A stretch of 64,000 bases of DNA from Aporrectodea caliginosa. Its lineage: Eukaryota; Annelida; Clitellata; Crassiclitellata; Lumbricidae. The stretch spans positions 1,094,388-1,158,387 of the forward strand of contig JACEVL010000774.1 of the NCBI GenBank assembly GCA_020284085.1. The letters are read 5' to 3'. A model generated the notes under the pieces. It ran no database searches and was not told the DNA's origin. It was given only the letters and a program-made list of their open reading frames with translations. A program made the position numbers and the translations under genes. Position 1 is the first letter of the stretch. Each line of letters starts with the position of its first letter. This document shows positions 46,135 to 57,284 of this stretch, piece by piece.

Positions 46135-47919
46135 CAGGCTTGGACTGGCCCGCCGGGACACCGGGAGATTCCCGGTGGGCCGGAGGGTCGGCGGAACGGT
46201 GGGCCGGCGCCCAGAATAGAAAAAATATTTTAAAATATTATGATATTTTGTTCTATTTTTTAAATTCAAGTTTAATTATAATGTTCAGTACAGAGCGAAA
46301 ATTAACTCTCCTGGATTCTTTGACAAGTTTTGAATTGATTTTGACAGAGCAATTTTTTTAAAGTGATGAACACACAACTCCGTTATCTCAATAACTGTAA
46401 CGGAAACCTTCAGTTGGCAGGAACTCCAAAACCCCACTTCGTCTGGTACCACTGTAACGGAAACCGCATTCCTCCGTCTCAGGATGCTCGAGTGTAGGCG
46501 CGTGTCGCTCAGGATGGGAGCACAAGTCCGGCCTTCGTGGTATTTCGAAGGGCTTCAGCATCCACCAGTCGATCCCCGTGCTCACCAAGTCAACCCCCGA
46601 AAGGATCAAACACCGTAGTTCAAAGACGATCTTTATTCACCAAACATATCTCTTCCAAACTCAATCAATCTACACACACACATTACTTAAAATACGTTTA
46701 TTTAACGACGCCGTCATATCGACGATGATTGGCGTTCACACACACACACAAGAGCGCCCTCTATTTATACCCAACCGGGGCAGGGGTAGGACACCAGAAT
46801 AACGGCCAATCACCTAGGAACCAAGGCCTAGCAGGAACCAAGGCCTAGGAACCAAGGCTAGGAACCACGGGCTACGGGAGCCAAGAGCAGGAACCAAGAG
46901 CTAGGAACCACGGCCTACCAGAACCAAGGGCAGGAACCAAGGCCTAGGAACCAAGGCCTATCAGAATCATGGGCAGGAACCATGGCCTACCAGAACCACG
47001 GGCTACGGGAGCCAAAGGCAGGAACCAAGGGCTAGGAACCAAGGCCTACCAGAACCATGGGCAGGAACCATGGCCACCAGAACCACGGGCTACGGGAGCC
47101 AAGGGCAGGATCCAAGGGCTACCAAGGCAGAAGACCACAGCCCAAAGGTGGTCCAAAAACGGGAGGCCCACAACGGGGGTGGTCCCTGGCAGAAACGCCA
47201 CATAACGTTATCTGCAAACAAACGGCATGAACATCATACGAGCCTATAAGATGGTTACCACGTTCTCTTTGCTTTCAATCAGCATAATTATGTTCTGACT
47301 TATTGAAATTTGTTTTTGGCTTACAAATTCGTGATTATATTATCCTCATCACAAGTCGTTTCCAAAATTGAAATATATTTTCAAATTATTCATTTGAACA
47401 GATTAAGAAATTTGCTAATCAGTCAAGTTTTGAGTTTTTCATGCTCATTGTTTGTAAAAGGACCTTCTCAGAATTAATAATGATGACATCGTTAACGTTT
47501 TGACATCAACTGGTGATACGATGAAAAACTCCTATCGTGCTTGTGAACAGTTGTGTCTATTAATTCTATCGTGATGTGAGTTTCTGAAATAAACTAAACT
47601 GTGCTCAGTACACTAGGCTACATAATTCAGCAGTTGGATCGAAACATAATTACGAATTTACGACAAATCAAAATTTAAAACGCATGTGTTTAGTTGTTGA
47701 TCTGTTAATACTCATTTAACAGTATTTATGCCATTTGACCCATTAATAACTGAAAATGTCCTCATTTTATGCTAAATGTTACAAAAGCATTGGCGGGTGG
47801 GGCACCACTCAGACCCCTTATCGGATTACTCTGAAAGGTTTCGCGCCTTCAGCGTTCGATAATGTGGGCTGCCCATGACCAAATTTCCCGGGCCACTTTT
47901 GCAAGCCAGTCCAACTCTG
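46135..47919. mobile_element. hAT-like element, 1785 bp, with nested minisatellite
   Basis: The left end CAGGCTTGGACTGGC and the right end, reverse-complemented, CAGAGTTGGACTGGC match at 13 of 15. Flanking octamers CAGGACAT (46127-46134) and GAGGACAT (47920-47927) differ by one base. CCGGGAGATTCCCGG lies just inside the left end and CCGGGAAATTT inside the right end when inverted, a motif I associate with hAT termini. The middle contains a minisatellite and decayed AT-rich DNA with no intact transposase. Confidence 0.72.
46800..47135 (+). repeat. Minisatellite of AGGAACCAAGGCCTA type
   Basis: Short units AGGAACCAAGGCCTA and CCAGAACCACGGGCTACGGG, then AGCCAAGGGC, arranged in a higher-order pattern. 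Longer blocks (near 46935, 46995 and 47075) repeat every 55-75 bp. The Pro/Gly/Gln-rich frame is not a gene. Confidence 0.85.
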
Positions 47920-47927
47920 GAGGACAT

Positions 47928-48229
47928 TCCATAGGTGGCTGTGTAAGAAAGCTACGGAAAGATACGATAGATTTTAATAAGAAGGCCGTAGGCAGGATTT
48001 TGTTTCGGGGGTGTTTTCTAGTCTTTGAGCAAGCCGACAAGCAACTGAGTCAACCGATTGAGGGGTTTCGAGGAGTGTCGTGAGGTATCAGAGTGTGTCC
48101 GCGGCGGCACACACTGTAGTACAGTTAGTAGGCCTACTATACGATTCCATATATCATCAATTTTACAAAATTATGGCCAATGGTACTTAATGCAGCAGCC
48201 TTCCTCATTCTTTCCATATTTCGACTTTT
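47928..48229. other. No gene recognised
   Basis: A minus-strand frame to 48040 lacks features. It adjoins the target duplication of the hAT element and could be the severed upstream part of the LINE at 45484-46130, but the translation does not confirm this. Confidence 0.35.
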
Positions 48230-48548
48230 ATGACTGAACACCTTCATTGGCTTCCCTTTAGCTGTTCGGATTCAGTTTGAATTTATCTTTCTTGCCTGTA
48301 AAACGTTTTTGCGTTAGGGCCTACGCTCTACGCTACGGCTGTGGTCTTATCAGGCTATATCTGGACGTCCTCTTCCATCTTTAGACCGTCATGACCTTGT
48401 AGTACCTCGATCTCTCACTGCCACAGCACAGCATCGTGCTTATACCTCTGTTGACCCTTTGCTGTGGAATGACCTTCCTGCTATATAACTCGTGCTGCGA
48501 TCTTACTGTTTCTGCACGTTCTCTTAAGACTTTTTTTTCGAAGGGTTT
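48230..48548 (+). pseudogene. CR1-like LINE C-terminal relic
   Basis: Translating around frameshifts gives LHWLPF, AVRIQFEFIFLACKTFL, SLTATAQHRAYTSVD and LLWNDLP, resembling the end of the LINE at 20.5 kb (LHWLPVSERI, GPSIWNDL). Heavily decayed, with no intact frame. Confidence 0.65.
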
Positions 48549-49585
48549 TGGAGGTTTTGATGGGTGACCAGCTGCAGTGAACTTGTTGTAACGCTTGTTT
48601 TATTTTCTGCTTTACGCATACATAACCTTCAAAACTAATGAAAGAGGTCAACCACTATACAATACAAATGGAAATCTATTTATATCTTTGATGCAATTTA
48701 TAAAATCTGATCAAGGAAAAGATAAAGTAGTCTGCACTGTATGCTGACTCCAATGCACGGATTCTGATCGTCATTAGCAACTGCAATGAGCGCAATGGTC
48801 TTGACTACATGGAATAGTTAACAACCTTTCTTTTTAAGTTCAATATACTAATTAATAATAAACAACATTTTCTTTTACACATTTAATTTCATACTCTGAA
48901 GTTGCATGGTTCTCTAACATATGTCTAATAAATTAATATATAGGCTAAATTGTATAATTAATATACATTATATGTTTATTTATATACTTAATATATCAGC
49001 ATAGGGGGTTATTGTCCGGGGGTTTATTGTCCGGGGGTAATTGTCCTAGAACCTATTTGCAAAGAAACAGAATGCAGTGACATTTCTCCTCGCAGAGGCT
49101 GTCAATTGAGATTGATCTATAAAAATAATGGTCTCGAAGCAATAGATAACCTTTGTCATCTATGTGGCCAAATGCACGTGGCTGTCTGAAACGATACATC
49201 CCATCACCGACCATCTCTCCTAGAATTCGACAATTCCATCACTTCCTTGTAATTGTCTCTTGGAATATATCTAGTCTTCCTGACAAGTGATTGCTTGCGA
49301 TGAAAAGTTGAAAATTACAGCGAGCCTTTGTCCGCATTTTGACAGTTTGCTTAAGCGATGGCAGCTACCAAGATAGTGAACAAGTTTATGTGACCCAATG
49401 CAGATTCTGCTTTGAAAAATGCAACGTTTGTTTGTTTGCTATATCTTCTCGTAAACCTTCAGGAGGGGTATTCAACTGTACAAAGGATCTTGACTTCATA
49501 GCTAAATTCATGTTTCCATCGTTGGCGTCATCATTATTGTCCTCTTCGTCATCATTCAGGCTGCTGCTCTTGCAATCTCTAGTTT
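48549..49585. other. No gene seen; small GTCCGGGGG repeat
   Basis: AT-rich unique DNA. At 49003-49042 the string TATTGTCCGGGGG repeats (GGGGGTTATTGTCCGGG, GGGTTTATTGTCCGGG, then GGGTAATTGTCC). Frame 49339-49623 has no recognisable features. Confidence 0.45.
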
Positions 49586-50003
49586 CCCGGTTACTTAAAA
49601 TAGACCCTCGGTTGATTTTCTGAGCAGTTCATGCTGCTACCTGGGTTCACGTCTCATCTTGTGTTCTGCAACTCTTGCCTCCTTCTCACTAAGATCCTTG
49701 TCGACATTCAGCTAACCTCATCTTTCGTGGCTCTCGCTGATCTGCCAAAAAACGCTTATACTCATCAATTTGAAGAACATGCTCAGTTTGCTATAATTGG
49801 CAATATAAAAAATAAGATGCACTTTTCAAGAAATGGTTCTCCATTTTTCTGTGACTCATAGTCCTTGTTTTTGCTTTTCTTTATCAAATTATATCCACTA
49901 GACTCTTCGCTTTTATACTGTATTTGACTGAAATGCTGTAGATATTCTAGCCTTGTTCCAGATTGAGATTAAGTTGATAGTCGTGGCATTCAAACTCTCT
50001 GAC

Positions 50004-50935
50004 ACAGTCTTCTTCAAAACCGTGTGATGATAACGAAAAGGAAAAGGTCTATAGTGTGTAGCCTGCTGTAGACAACACATTAACAGGAAGGGTGGCTTCT
50101 GGTTCCCCAATCAACCAGATTTCTGTCTTCAACCTTGTCACAGAAGTGCAAAAGTTTTCTTTCATTTACACTGCTACCTGTAATGTAGTAAATAAAGCCA
50201 TTATGTATATTCTGTTGCAGTTAGGCCTGTAAGAATGATGCATAAACAAATGAACTACTGAAAGCCAGTTTTCATTATCTTGTTAATTATACTTAAAAAA
50301 TGGCATTCTCACAAAAATGACATTTATAAAATGAAAATTTAGCAAATTCAATTTCAGAATAAAGTGTATAAAATTCATTTAATTATCTTTCTCACACTGT
50401 CTAAAACAATGTCTATACAGCTAAAAACTATGCATTTGTACTTTTTTATATAAATTTGTGAAGTTATTCCTACTTTTTAATAATGACGTCACAGCTCAAA
50501 ATAAACATTACAATTCAAAAGGCTTCATAAAAGTATACAACAAAGTAAGAATTAATTGTTTATGCAAGGCCTGTGACTATGCACATAATTCTTACCTACA
50601 GGATTGTTGCCCAATCTAATTAGGATTGTTGCATTCCAGTGTCTTGTCAATGGCAATTTTCATTGCTTTCTTCAAATCTTTCTCAGATTTCAGGGCATTG
50701 GACAACATTCATAGATTACAGTAAAATTTTGCTGCATTGTTCAGAAAGACCAAAGGAAAAAAATTATCTACTATGTCGGTCAATCAGGAAATCTTTTCCC
50801 CATGGTGGCGTGAATCACCCTAATATGTATATACGTATACATATATATACTTCTGTATATATATGTATGTGTGTATATATGTATATGTACTTATATATGT
50901 ATATGTGTATATATGTATGTATAAGTATATATTCG
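50004..50935. other. Insertion in copy II of unknown identity, then TA-rich repeat
   Basis: Copy I and copy II are collinear up to ACTCTCTGAC (50003); this block is absent from copy I. It ends at 50813-50823 with TGAATCACCCTAA followed by TATGTATATAC, resembling the right end of the 51927-54163 transposon and its flank. It may be the remnant of a related element. 50824-50935 is TATG/TATA-rich. Confidence 0.45.
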
Positions 50936-50939
50936 CGAA

Positions 50940-51915
50940 GATCAGATAGCGGTGATAAGGACTGAATATGGAGATACTGACAGATTCAGGATAAGGAAGG
51001 GAGTGCGGCAAGGATGCATTCTGTCTCCTTTCCTATTTAACATGTACGCTGAAAGGATAATTAGGCAGGCGGGAATGGATGAGGCTGAGGAAGGAATAAA
51101 GATAGCGGGAAGAACAATGAACAATCTGAGATACGCTGATGATACAACACTATTGGCGGGTAAAAAACCGATTTGGTAGAACTGATAATAAGGCTCAAGA
51201 GTGAAAGTGAGAAAGCAGGACTCTACTTCAATATAAAGAAGACAAAGATCATGACAACAGAGGAAGAGGACAATTTTGAAGTAGACGGAGAGGAAATAGA
51301 AACGGTAACTAGCTTCACGTTTTTGGGATCAGTAATAGAAAAAGAGGGAAAGTGTGATATGGAAATAAATCGTAGAGTGGCGATAGGAAAAGCTGCAATG
51401 AATGGTCTGGAAAAAATATGGAAGGACAAACATGTGAGTATAGACACGAAAAAAGATTGGTGAAGGCTCTGATCATACTAACAATAACATACGGCAGTGA
51501 GACATGGACAATGACCAAGAAAATGAGAAAAAAGATTAACGCATGCGAAATGTGGATATGGAGGAAGATGTAGAGAATATCATGGATAGAGAAAAGGACC
51601 AACGATTTGGTGCGCATGAGTATCGGAATTGAGAAGAAAGAGACACTACAACAAACAGTGCTAAGAGCAAAGTTGAGGTTCTTTGGACATGTCATGCGAT
51701 CAGATGGATTGGAAAAGGAAATGATGCAAGCATATGGAGAGGGAAGGAGAAAACAAGGACGACCAAGGAAAAAGTGGATGGACGAGGTACATGAAACAAC
51801 TGGAATGAATTTGGCAGAACTGAGAGATGCGACGGCGGACAGAAGGAAATGGAGAGGCTTGATCATGACGGTCGCTAGAGTTCAAGGAACTGACAGCACA
51901 AGGTGACAAGGTGAT
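50940..51915 (+). pseudogene. RTE-like LINE, 5'-truncated, frameshifted
   Basis: Frames 50952-51179, 51173-51463 and 51607-51906 give RIRKGVRQGCILSPFLFNMY (motif B), NLRYADDTTLLAG (motif C), FTFLGSVIEKEGKCDMEI, TYGSETWTMTKK and LRFFGHVMRSDGLEKEM, then GRRKQGRPRKKWMDEV. This is the C-terminal signature of RTE-type elements. Breaks lie near 51175, 51465 and 51570. The 3' end is AAGGTGACAAGGTGATAGG. Confidence 0.88.
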
Positions 51916-52424
51916 AGGTATATATGTTAGGGTATCCCAGAAATATTTTTTGTTGAAATTTTGTATGCAGTCCCTCTAAAAAGTTTCTTTATGGTACCAT
52001 AATAACAACTGGAAAATTTTATGACATTTTAAAAATATTTAGGGGTCCCCAAGACACTTACATTTCCCCCAAATAGGGCCATATTGGCATATTTGCGCCT
52101 GACGTGTTCAATTTCTAAACGCTTTCAGATACCAACCTTTGACCGCATGATAACATATTTACTACCACTGGAAAGCTCTTAAATTGTAGAATCTTCAAGT
52201 ATTTAACTTTATTGGATACAATCCGATACGAAGGTATTGTTTTACGATCAAATAATGCATAAATTGTACAAAACTCGCAATATCAGTAACTGTTATTACC
52301 ACTACTTGCAAATTCTTGATAATGCAACAAGCCATGGTTTCAGCTCCTCCATACCTTCATCTGCCTATTTTTTATCACTGCTTACACCTTTAGGTGCTTA
52401 TTCTTCAGTTCTACAATCTACATT

Positions 52425-52835
52425 CTAATCGTAATCGTAAACTCGAGATTTCTAGAGCGCCCATTAAGCGAAGTCGCAAGAACCAACTTATTCACAGGCG
52501 CTTGATCAAAACAGAATCGATTGGCAGGTGGTCAAGATCCAGGAAGTTAGGCAGGCAGACACTCAGACGGCTAAGGTGGATGATGCTGGGAGTTGAAATG
52601 GTGAAGGAGGTGAGGGGAAGAGAAGGAATCGGATCGGGATAGACTTTGTGAAAAAGCAGTGTTTTCAGTTTTGAGTGGAAGACCTGTGGAGAGATAGCAA
52701 GAGGTTTTGGTGAGTTCGTGGAATGGATCAGATATATGTCGTAGCACTGGTGGGAGTTTGTTCCAAAGAGGCGGTACAGCTATGGCTATGGACCGATTTC
52801 CAATTCTACATGTCTTCAAGATTGTCACGATTGCT
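52425..52835 (-). pseudogene. CR1-like LINE 3' fragment nested in the transposon
   Basis: The minus strand encodes GNRSIAIAVPPLWNKLPPVL, the conserved end of CR1-type elements. It ends near 52430 with GGGCGCTCTAGAAATCTCGA, then TTTACGATTACGATTAG, comparable to the GGCGCTATATAAATTCTCAT tail at 20.84 kb. It interrupts the transposase relic. Confidence 0.75.
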
Positions 52836-52845
52836 CTTAGAAAAA

Positions 52846-53760
52846 TCATGCCGATGCTATTCGACAACTTGTAGAAGAAACCTCGTTCTTCGTTATTGTT
52901 GAATTGAAATTTAGTATGAGAGCTACGCCACGTTCAGCACTGTTATTCACACAGGTCAAGTTATTAACAAACTCATTATGAGATCTCATACGATTGGCTT
53001 TCCGACCACTCTTCAACTGGACTATCAAGAAAACTGTCGTCAATGGTGGTAGTTCGGAAGAAGCTTCAAGAAATAGATAATTCAGTTGATCTACGGGAAA
53101 GAGACTGAACCAGGTGCAATCCAGAGCATCTCCCATTGTTGAGATAAACTGCTTTCTCTTCAGTAGATGCTGAGAAAACAGAGAAAACAGAGAGATGGTC
53201 GCTAGCGCTTGACTTAGGTACCAAGAATGACGCTGCATCATCTTCAGTCCTGTGGATTGCAGAGCGGCAACATCATAGTCATGCAGTATTTGGATTAGTT
53301 GAATGTCATTGATGGGTGTACTGCAGCAGCGACTCCACATGAGAACCACGATTGGATGTAGATGTTAACAACAAATCTGTTAAATCGTTGGATGCCCTGT
53401 AATTCACGGGCCGTCAACTGGATAACCGAATGCGTCAGACAACAGGACTTCAAACATGTGATGTCGACAAGCCATCTACAGGAGATTACGACCGTTTCTA
53501 GAATGCTGCAGACTCCAACTCTGCCGGTTTTTGAGGCCGTTGTGTCAAAGCACAGGCCGATTACAAATGCATCGCACTGCCCCGACTTTAAAAGGTCCAG
53601 AACTGCTACCGCTGCTCACCGAGAGACCAACTCTGGCACACCCAGAAGTTTGGTATTTCCATCAACTAGAGAAGAAATCAGGACTGGCAATCTGTCCACT
53701 TTGCCCATGTCTACTCCAGTGATGTCAGGCAGCAGCTTGCAATCCCAGTGCATGACAGAT
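52846..53760 (-). pseudogene. Decayed transposase-like gene of the 51.9-kb element
   Basis: Minus-strand reading from about 53760 gives HWDCKLLPDITGVD, KVDRLPVLISSL and KLLGVPELVSR; after a stop, GLCFDTTASKTGRVGVC. The later frame (53349-52846) has YLFLEASSELPPLTTVF and NSAERGVALILNFNST, ending in TKNE. I recall the FDTT-x-NTG, AERGV and TKDE motifs from a widespread family of uncharacterised invertebrate transposon proteins. FD-TAS-N resembles the second catalytic region of hAT-like RNase H folds. At least one stop and two frame changes are present. Confidence 0.6.
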
Positions 53761-54163
53761 TTTCAGGCTCGAAAGTCATCCGTGGTTTGTTCGGCTGTTT
53801 CACTGCGAAAACATTTTTATTCTGCATGTTTTCTATCTTCTTCACACTTAAAACTTTATTCACATAATTATACAATAAGGCTACATGTTTGTAGATTCTA
53901 CTATTTGAGAGCTTTCTAAAGGTACTGCGCATGTTATTATGGGATCAAAGTGTGATCCTACGAAAATTGTCAAACTCAGAAATGTCAAGCGTAAAATAAG
54001 AGAAATTGCACTAATTCTATGAGCCTTGGGGGACCCCTAAATATTTTTTAAATGTAAAAAATTTGGTAGGTGTTACTATCGGACCATAAAGAAACTGTTT
54101 AGAGGGACTGCGTTAAAAGTTTCATCAATAATTGTTTTTCAATGCTGTCATGGGACACCCTAA

Positions 54164-54612
54164 TATGTATATACATATATAGATGTTTGTGTGTGTATAT
54201 ATGTACATTATATGTATATATATGTATGTATATGTATCTATATATATATGCATAAATTTATGTATATATATGCATAAATACATACATACATGTATATATA
54301 CATGAATACATATATATATACATATAAATATACTTACACATACCCATACACACATACAACACATATACATATGTATATATACACACATATATATGGGTAC
54401 ATATATATGTATAGAAATTGTATATACATATATATGTATACACACACATATGTATATCATATACACATACTTATGATCCATATATATATATATATTATAT
54501 ATCATATGTACATGTATATAGATTTAAATACATATAATATTATATACAAACATATATAAAGTAAGAAGTAAGAATATCCTTTAATAAACCAATTGCTAAC
54601 CGCATTTTGGTG

Positions 54613-54670
<58 letters not shown>

Positions 54671-55248
54671 CATACATGTTTTACCAGGAAAACCTTCAGA
54701 CTATCGAACCTTCGGACTATCGACCTGTTCCCGTCAGTGCCGTCTGAGCCCGTCTCTATATACAGTATATTCCATACAGACTCCCTGACCAGAAACCGAA
54801 CTCTCAGACGGACTATACAATATTTCTAAGTTGCTGTCTATAACTAAAGATATACCAAATGTCTGTATCCCTGGATTTAGCACTGCTCTGTGTGTCTGAT
54901 ACTGTGTATTTCTTAGATAGTCCCATTAGGTCTTGAGCAGATGCGACCTATATATATGTTTTCTTGATAGCCAGTCAAGGCTACGTCAGTAGATTACTTG
55001 GTGAGGCTGTCGTTGTTTAAGCCAAAGTGTTCTGTTCATTTTGAAGGCATAATTTTTGTTGTATATTGTCATTTACAATAATATTATCTTTCGTAAACCA
55101 AAGCGAGCGTGTTATTTATTCAGTGGGCCTCTAACAACATACTTACTCACTTTCATACATACCTATGGACATACATGTATGCGTATGCACATACATACAT
55201 CAGTACGTACGTATAAGGGGCCTAATTGTATGACGAAGACTGCATTAC
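54164..55248. repeat. TA/CATA-rich DNA and duplicated intron A-C sequence
   Basis: 54164-54545 and 54616-54690 are TATG, CATA and AT repeats (pure AT at 54616-54662). 54690-55200 matches 26386-26900 of copy I, including the ACCTTCGGACTATCGA units. No exon. Confidence 0.8.
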
Positions 55249-55485
55249 CTCTGTTGCAGACGAAGTCGTAGTGGATGAAAAGATTGGTTTGAGTTTTGTC
55301 ACTCGAAGATTTGCCAATCTGCGTGTACTGGAGATAGCATCCACCCAACAGGTGCCAGTCTATGCCCTGACATCCGGCGGTTAATTGACAGGCAAACTGA
55401 CAGGTGTCTATGGTCAACGCCTCCTTGTATCGCGGTCCACTGTCGCCGCTGATTTTCGTGAAATCATATTTAATCCATTGACAGT
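55249..55485 (-). CDS. PAN/Apple-like domain exon A (copy II gene)
   Basis: Minus-strand exon of 237 nt. The acceptor CTTCTCTTGTAG precedes ACTGTCAATGG, and the donor AACAGAG is followed by GTAATGC; both are phase 1. Six-cysteine domain: DCQWIKYDFTKISGDSGPR, DTCQFACQLTAGCQGIDW, GGCYLQYTQIGK and HYDFVCN. All cysteines and the C-x3-C-x5-C-x3-W core are identical to the copy I exon, while the loop after the fifth cysteine (KSSSDKTQTNLFI versus KTPTGSKVTDYFF) is almost completely replaced. PAN/Apple modules usually mediate extracellular protein or carbohydrate binding; the ligand here is unknown. Confidence 0.85.
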
Positions 55486-56128
55486 CTACAAGAGAAGTAA
55501 TGGCTAAGTTCAGGACGGTGTCCACTGATCGGTACTTTTGCAGAATTGCAGTTTAATTGTTCGTTAATTCGCTTTCTCTGCCTCTGCATATGGGGTCCTT
55601 TCTCCTCTCCCTCACCGCCTCATCTTCTCACCGACCGAAGGACAGAAAGCAGGGACTTGCAACTTCAATGGGTTACAGAATGAAGCAGAAGGAAGGAAAC
55701 ATATGGACTGAAATAAATACACAAGGAAGACCCGTGGGCAGACTATATATATATGTGTGTATGTGCTTGTATGTGCGTGTGTGTATGTGCGTGTGTGTAT
55801 GTGCGTGTGCGTGTGTGTGTGAAATGTACATAAATGTAAAAAGTCCGAAGCAGAAAAGAAGAATAATAAGTCCGGTAGGTAAACACGGCAAGAGTAAACC
55901 GAAACATGGTCAAACTTACTGAGCAAAAATTTTGCATTTAACCAATGTAGTTCGTCTAAAAAGATGCAGAAGTCGACTAACCAACCGAAATGCATAAATA
56001 CATGCATACGTGCATACATACATACACACATACATACATACACACATATATGTACACATACGCACATGGACACTCACATACATACATTGTGCAAGAATCG
56101 TTGCAGCGTACATTCACGCGAAATTTAC
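55486..56128. other. Intron A-B of the copy II gene
   Basis: Aligns with 30643-31296. Contains GT/TG-rich DNA at 55750-55820 and a CATA tract at 55990-56090, both shorter than in copy I. A private stretch lies near 55890-55935. Confidence 0.7.
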
Positions 56129-56365
56129 CTTCAGAGCAGTATCTGTGATAGTAGTTGAAGATATTTTCAGCGGAGAACTTCAAGCCAGGGAACGTATACA
56201 AAATGCATTTATTGTCAGACGGATTCGATGGTGGCCAGTCAATCCCTCGACAGTTGGGCGTGGCCTGACAGATGGTCTGGCACTCGGACATCGTAGATGC
56301 CTCCCTGGAGGTTCCCTCGTACATTGGGTTGTTATTGAAGAACACCCACCGACAGAGACTTGTTC
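56129..56365 (-). CDS. PAN/Apple-like domain exon B (copy II gene)
   Basis: Minus-strand exon of 237 nt between acceptor TGTTGGGTTAG and donor CTGAAG|GTAAATTTC; both borders are phase 1. It encodes CRWVFFNNNPMYEG, MSECQTICQATPNCRGIDW, KCILYTFPG and NYYHRYCSE. It keeps the family G-I-D-W that copy I has changed to A-I-N-W. It is the first PAN domain after the signal-peptide exon at 63173. Confidence 0.85.
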
Positions 56366-57284
56366 CTAACCCAACAGACTATACAATTGGATAATGGCAT
56401 TGACATTGTGATAACATTTTATTTCTTATGTTCGCAATGTTAGTTTATCTGAATTTTGCCCTGTCTCATTCCACCTCTTCCACTTACATGTACCTCTCTC
56501 CAGTTCTAAGCACCATCCAATTTATTCGTCCGGCTGTCTGCCTGCCTCCCTCCTGCCTGAACCTTTTATCTTGATCTGGAACCCATTTGACATGTTACCT
56601 GCCTATCTATGGTGTTTTGACCTATCGCCTGTGAATAAGGTGATTCCCCAGCCTTAGCTTTATTTGAGTCCTCTTAGCAGGCGCTAACCCGTAATCGTTG
56701 GATTAATTACCGACACAATGCGCTTCCTACTAGACGATTGCAATGTTAGTTAATCTGAATCTTTTCCTGTCTCATTCCACCTCTTCCACTTACATGTACC
56801 TCTCTCCAGTTCTAAGCACCATCCAATGTATCCGTCCGGCTGTCCGTCTGTCTCCCTGCCTGAACCTTTTATCTTAACGCGGAACCGATTTTGACATGTT
56901 ACCTGTCTATCGGCTATAAATATTTTGGCCTCGCATTTTCTTACGCAGGTAAGGGTCTAGTATTCCAAAGTGGGGAGTTGCTCAATTCTTTTTCGTTTGC
57001 CCTTGAGCCGACGACTGACAGACTCCCAAGGTTCCAGTGTGGTTCTCCTTAAAGATTTATTTTTAGATACAGTTAGATACAGTTACAATTATAGTCATTG
57101 GTTTTTATTTTAGTTATAGTTACAGCTATAGTTAATGGTTTTCCAGTTTAGTTATAGCTACAGTTATAGCTAGTAATATTTTCACTCTTTTAGTCATAGT
57201 TATCGTTACTGGATTTTTATTTTAGTTAGTTACAACGAGTCTAAGCGAAATTGCCTTCAGACGCAGCAGTTGTTACACACTTAA
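56366..57284. other. Intron 1 sequence, duplicated, no exon
   Basis: Matches 31534-32308. A second, partial copy of the block with CCACCTCTTCCACTTACATG occurs at 56475 and 56775, a local tandem duplication not present in copy I. AGTTATAGTTA repeats lie at 57060-57235. Confidence 0.6.

Larger units (their letters stand above)
51927..54163. mobile_element. DNA transposon with about 130-bp TIRs, 2.24 kb
   Basis: The left end starts TTAGGGTATCCCAG (51927) and the right end, reverse-complemented, TTAGGGTGTCCCAT. Further inside, GCAGTCCCTCTAAA-AGTTTC, TTTCTTTATGGT and AAAATATTTAGGGGTCCCC are shared in inverted orientation, so the TIR extends to about 52060 and 54030. TATG flanks both sides (51923-51926 and 54164-54167), although the setting is TATG-rich. 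It contains a decayed transposase-like gene on the minus strand and a nested LINE fragment. Copy I lacks it. Confidence 0.85.

Noticed and set aside
49339..49623. 94-codon frame with several cysteines (CRFCFEKCNVC)
   Set aside because: No conserved counterpart in copy I, no splice sites matching the PAN exons, and a serine/leucine low-complexity end.
53362..53919. 185-codon plus-strand frame
   Set aside because: Antisense to the transposase relic, whose minus-strand motifs (KLLPDITG, FDTTASKTG) are the recognisable signal.
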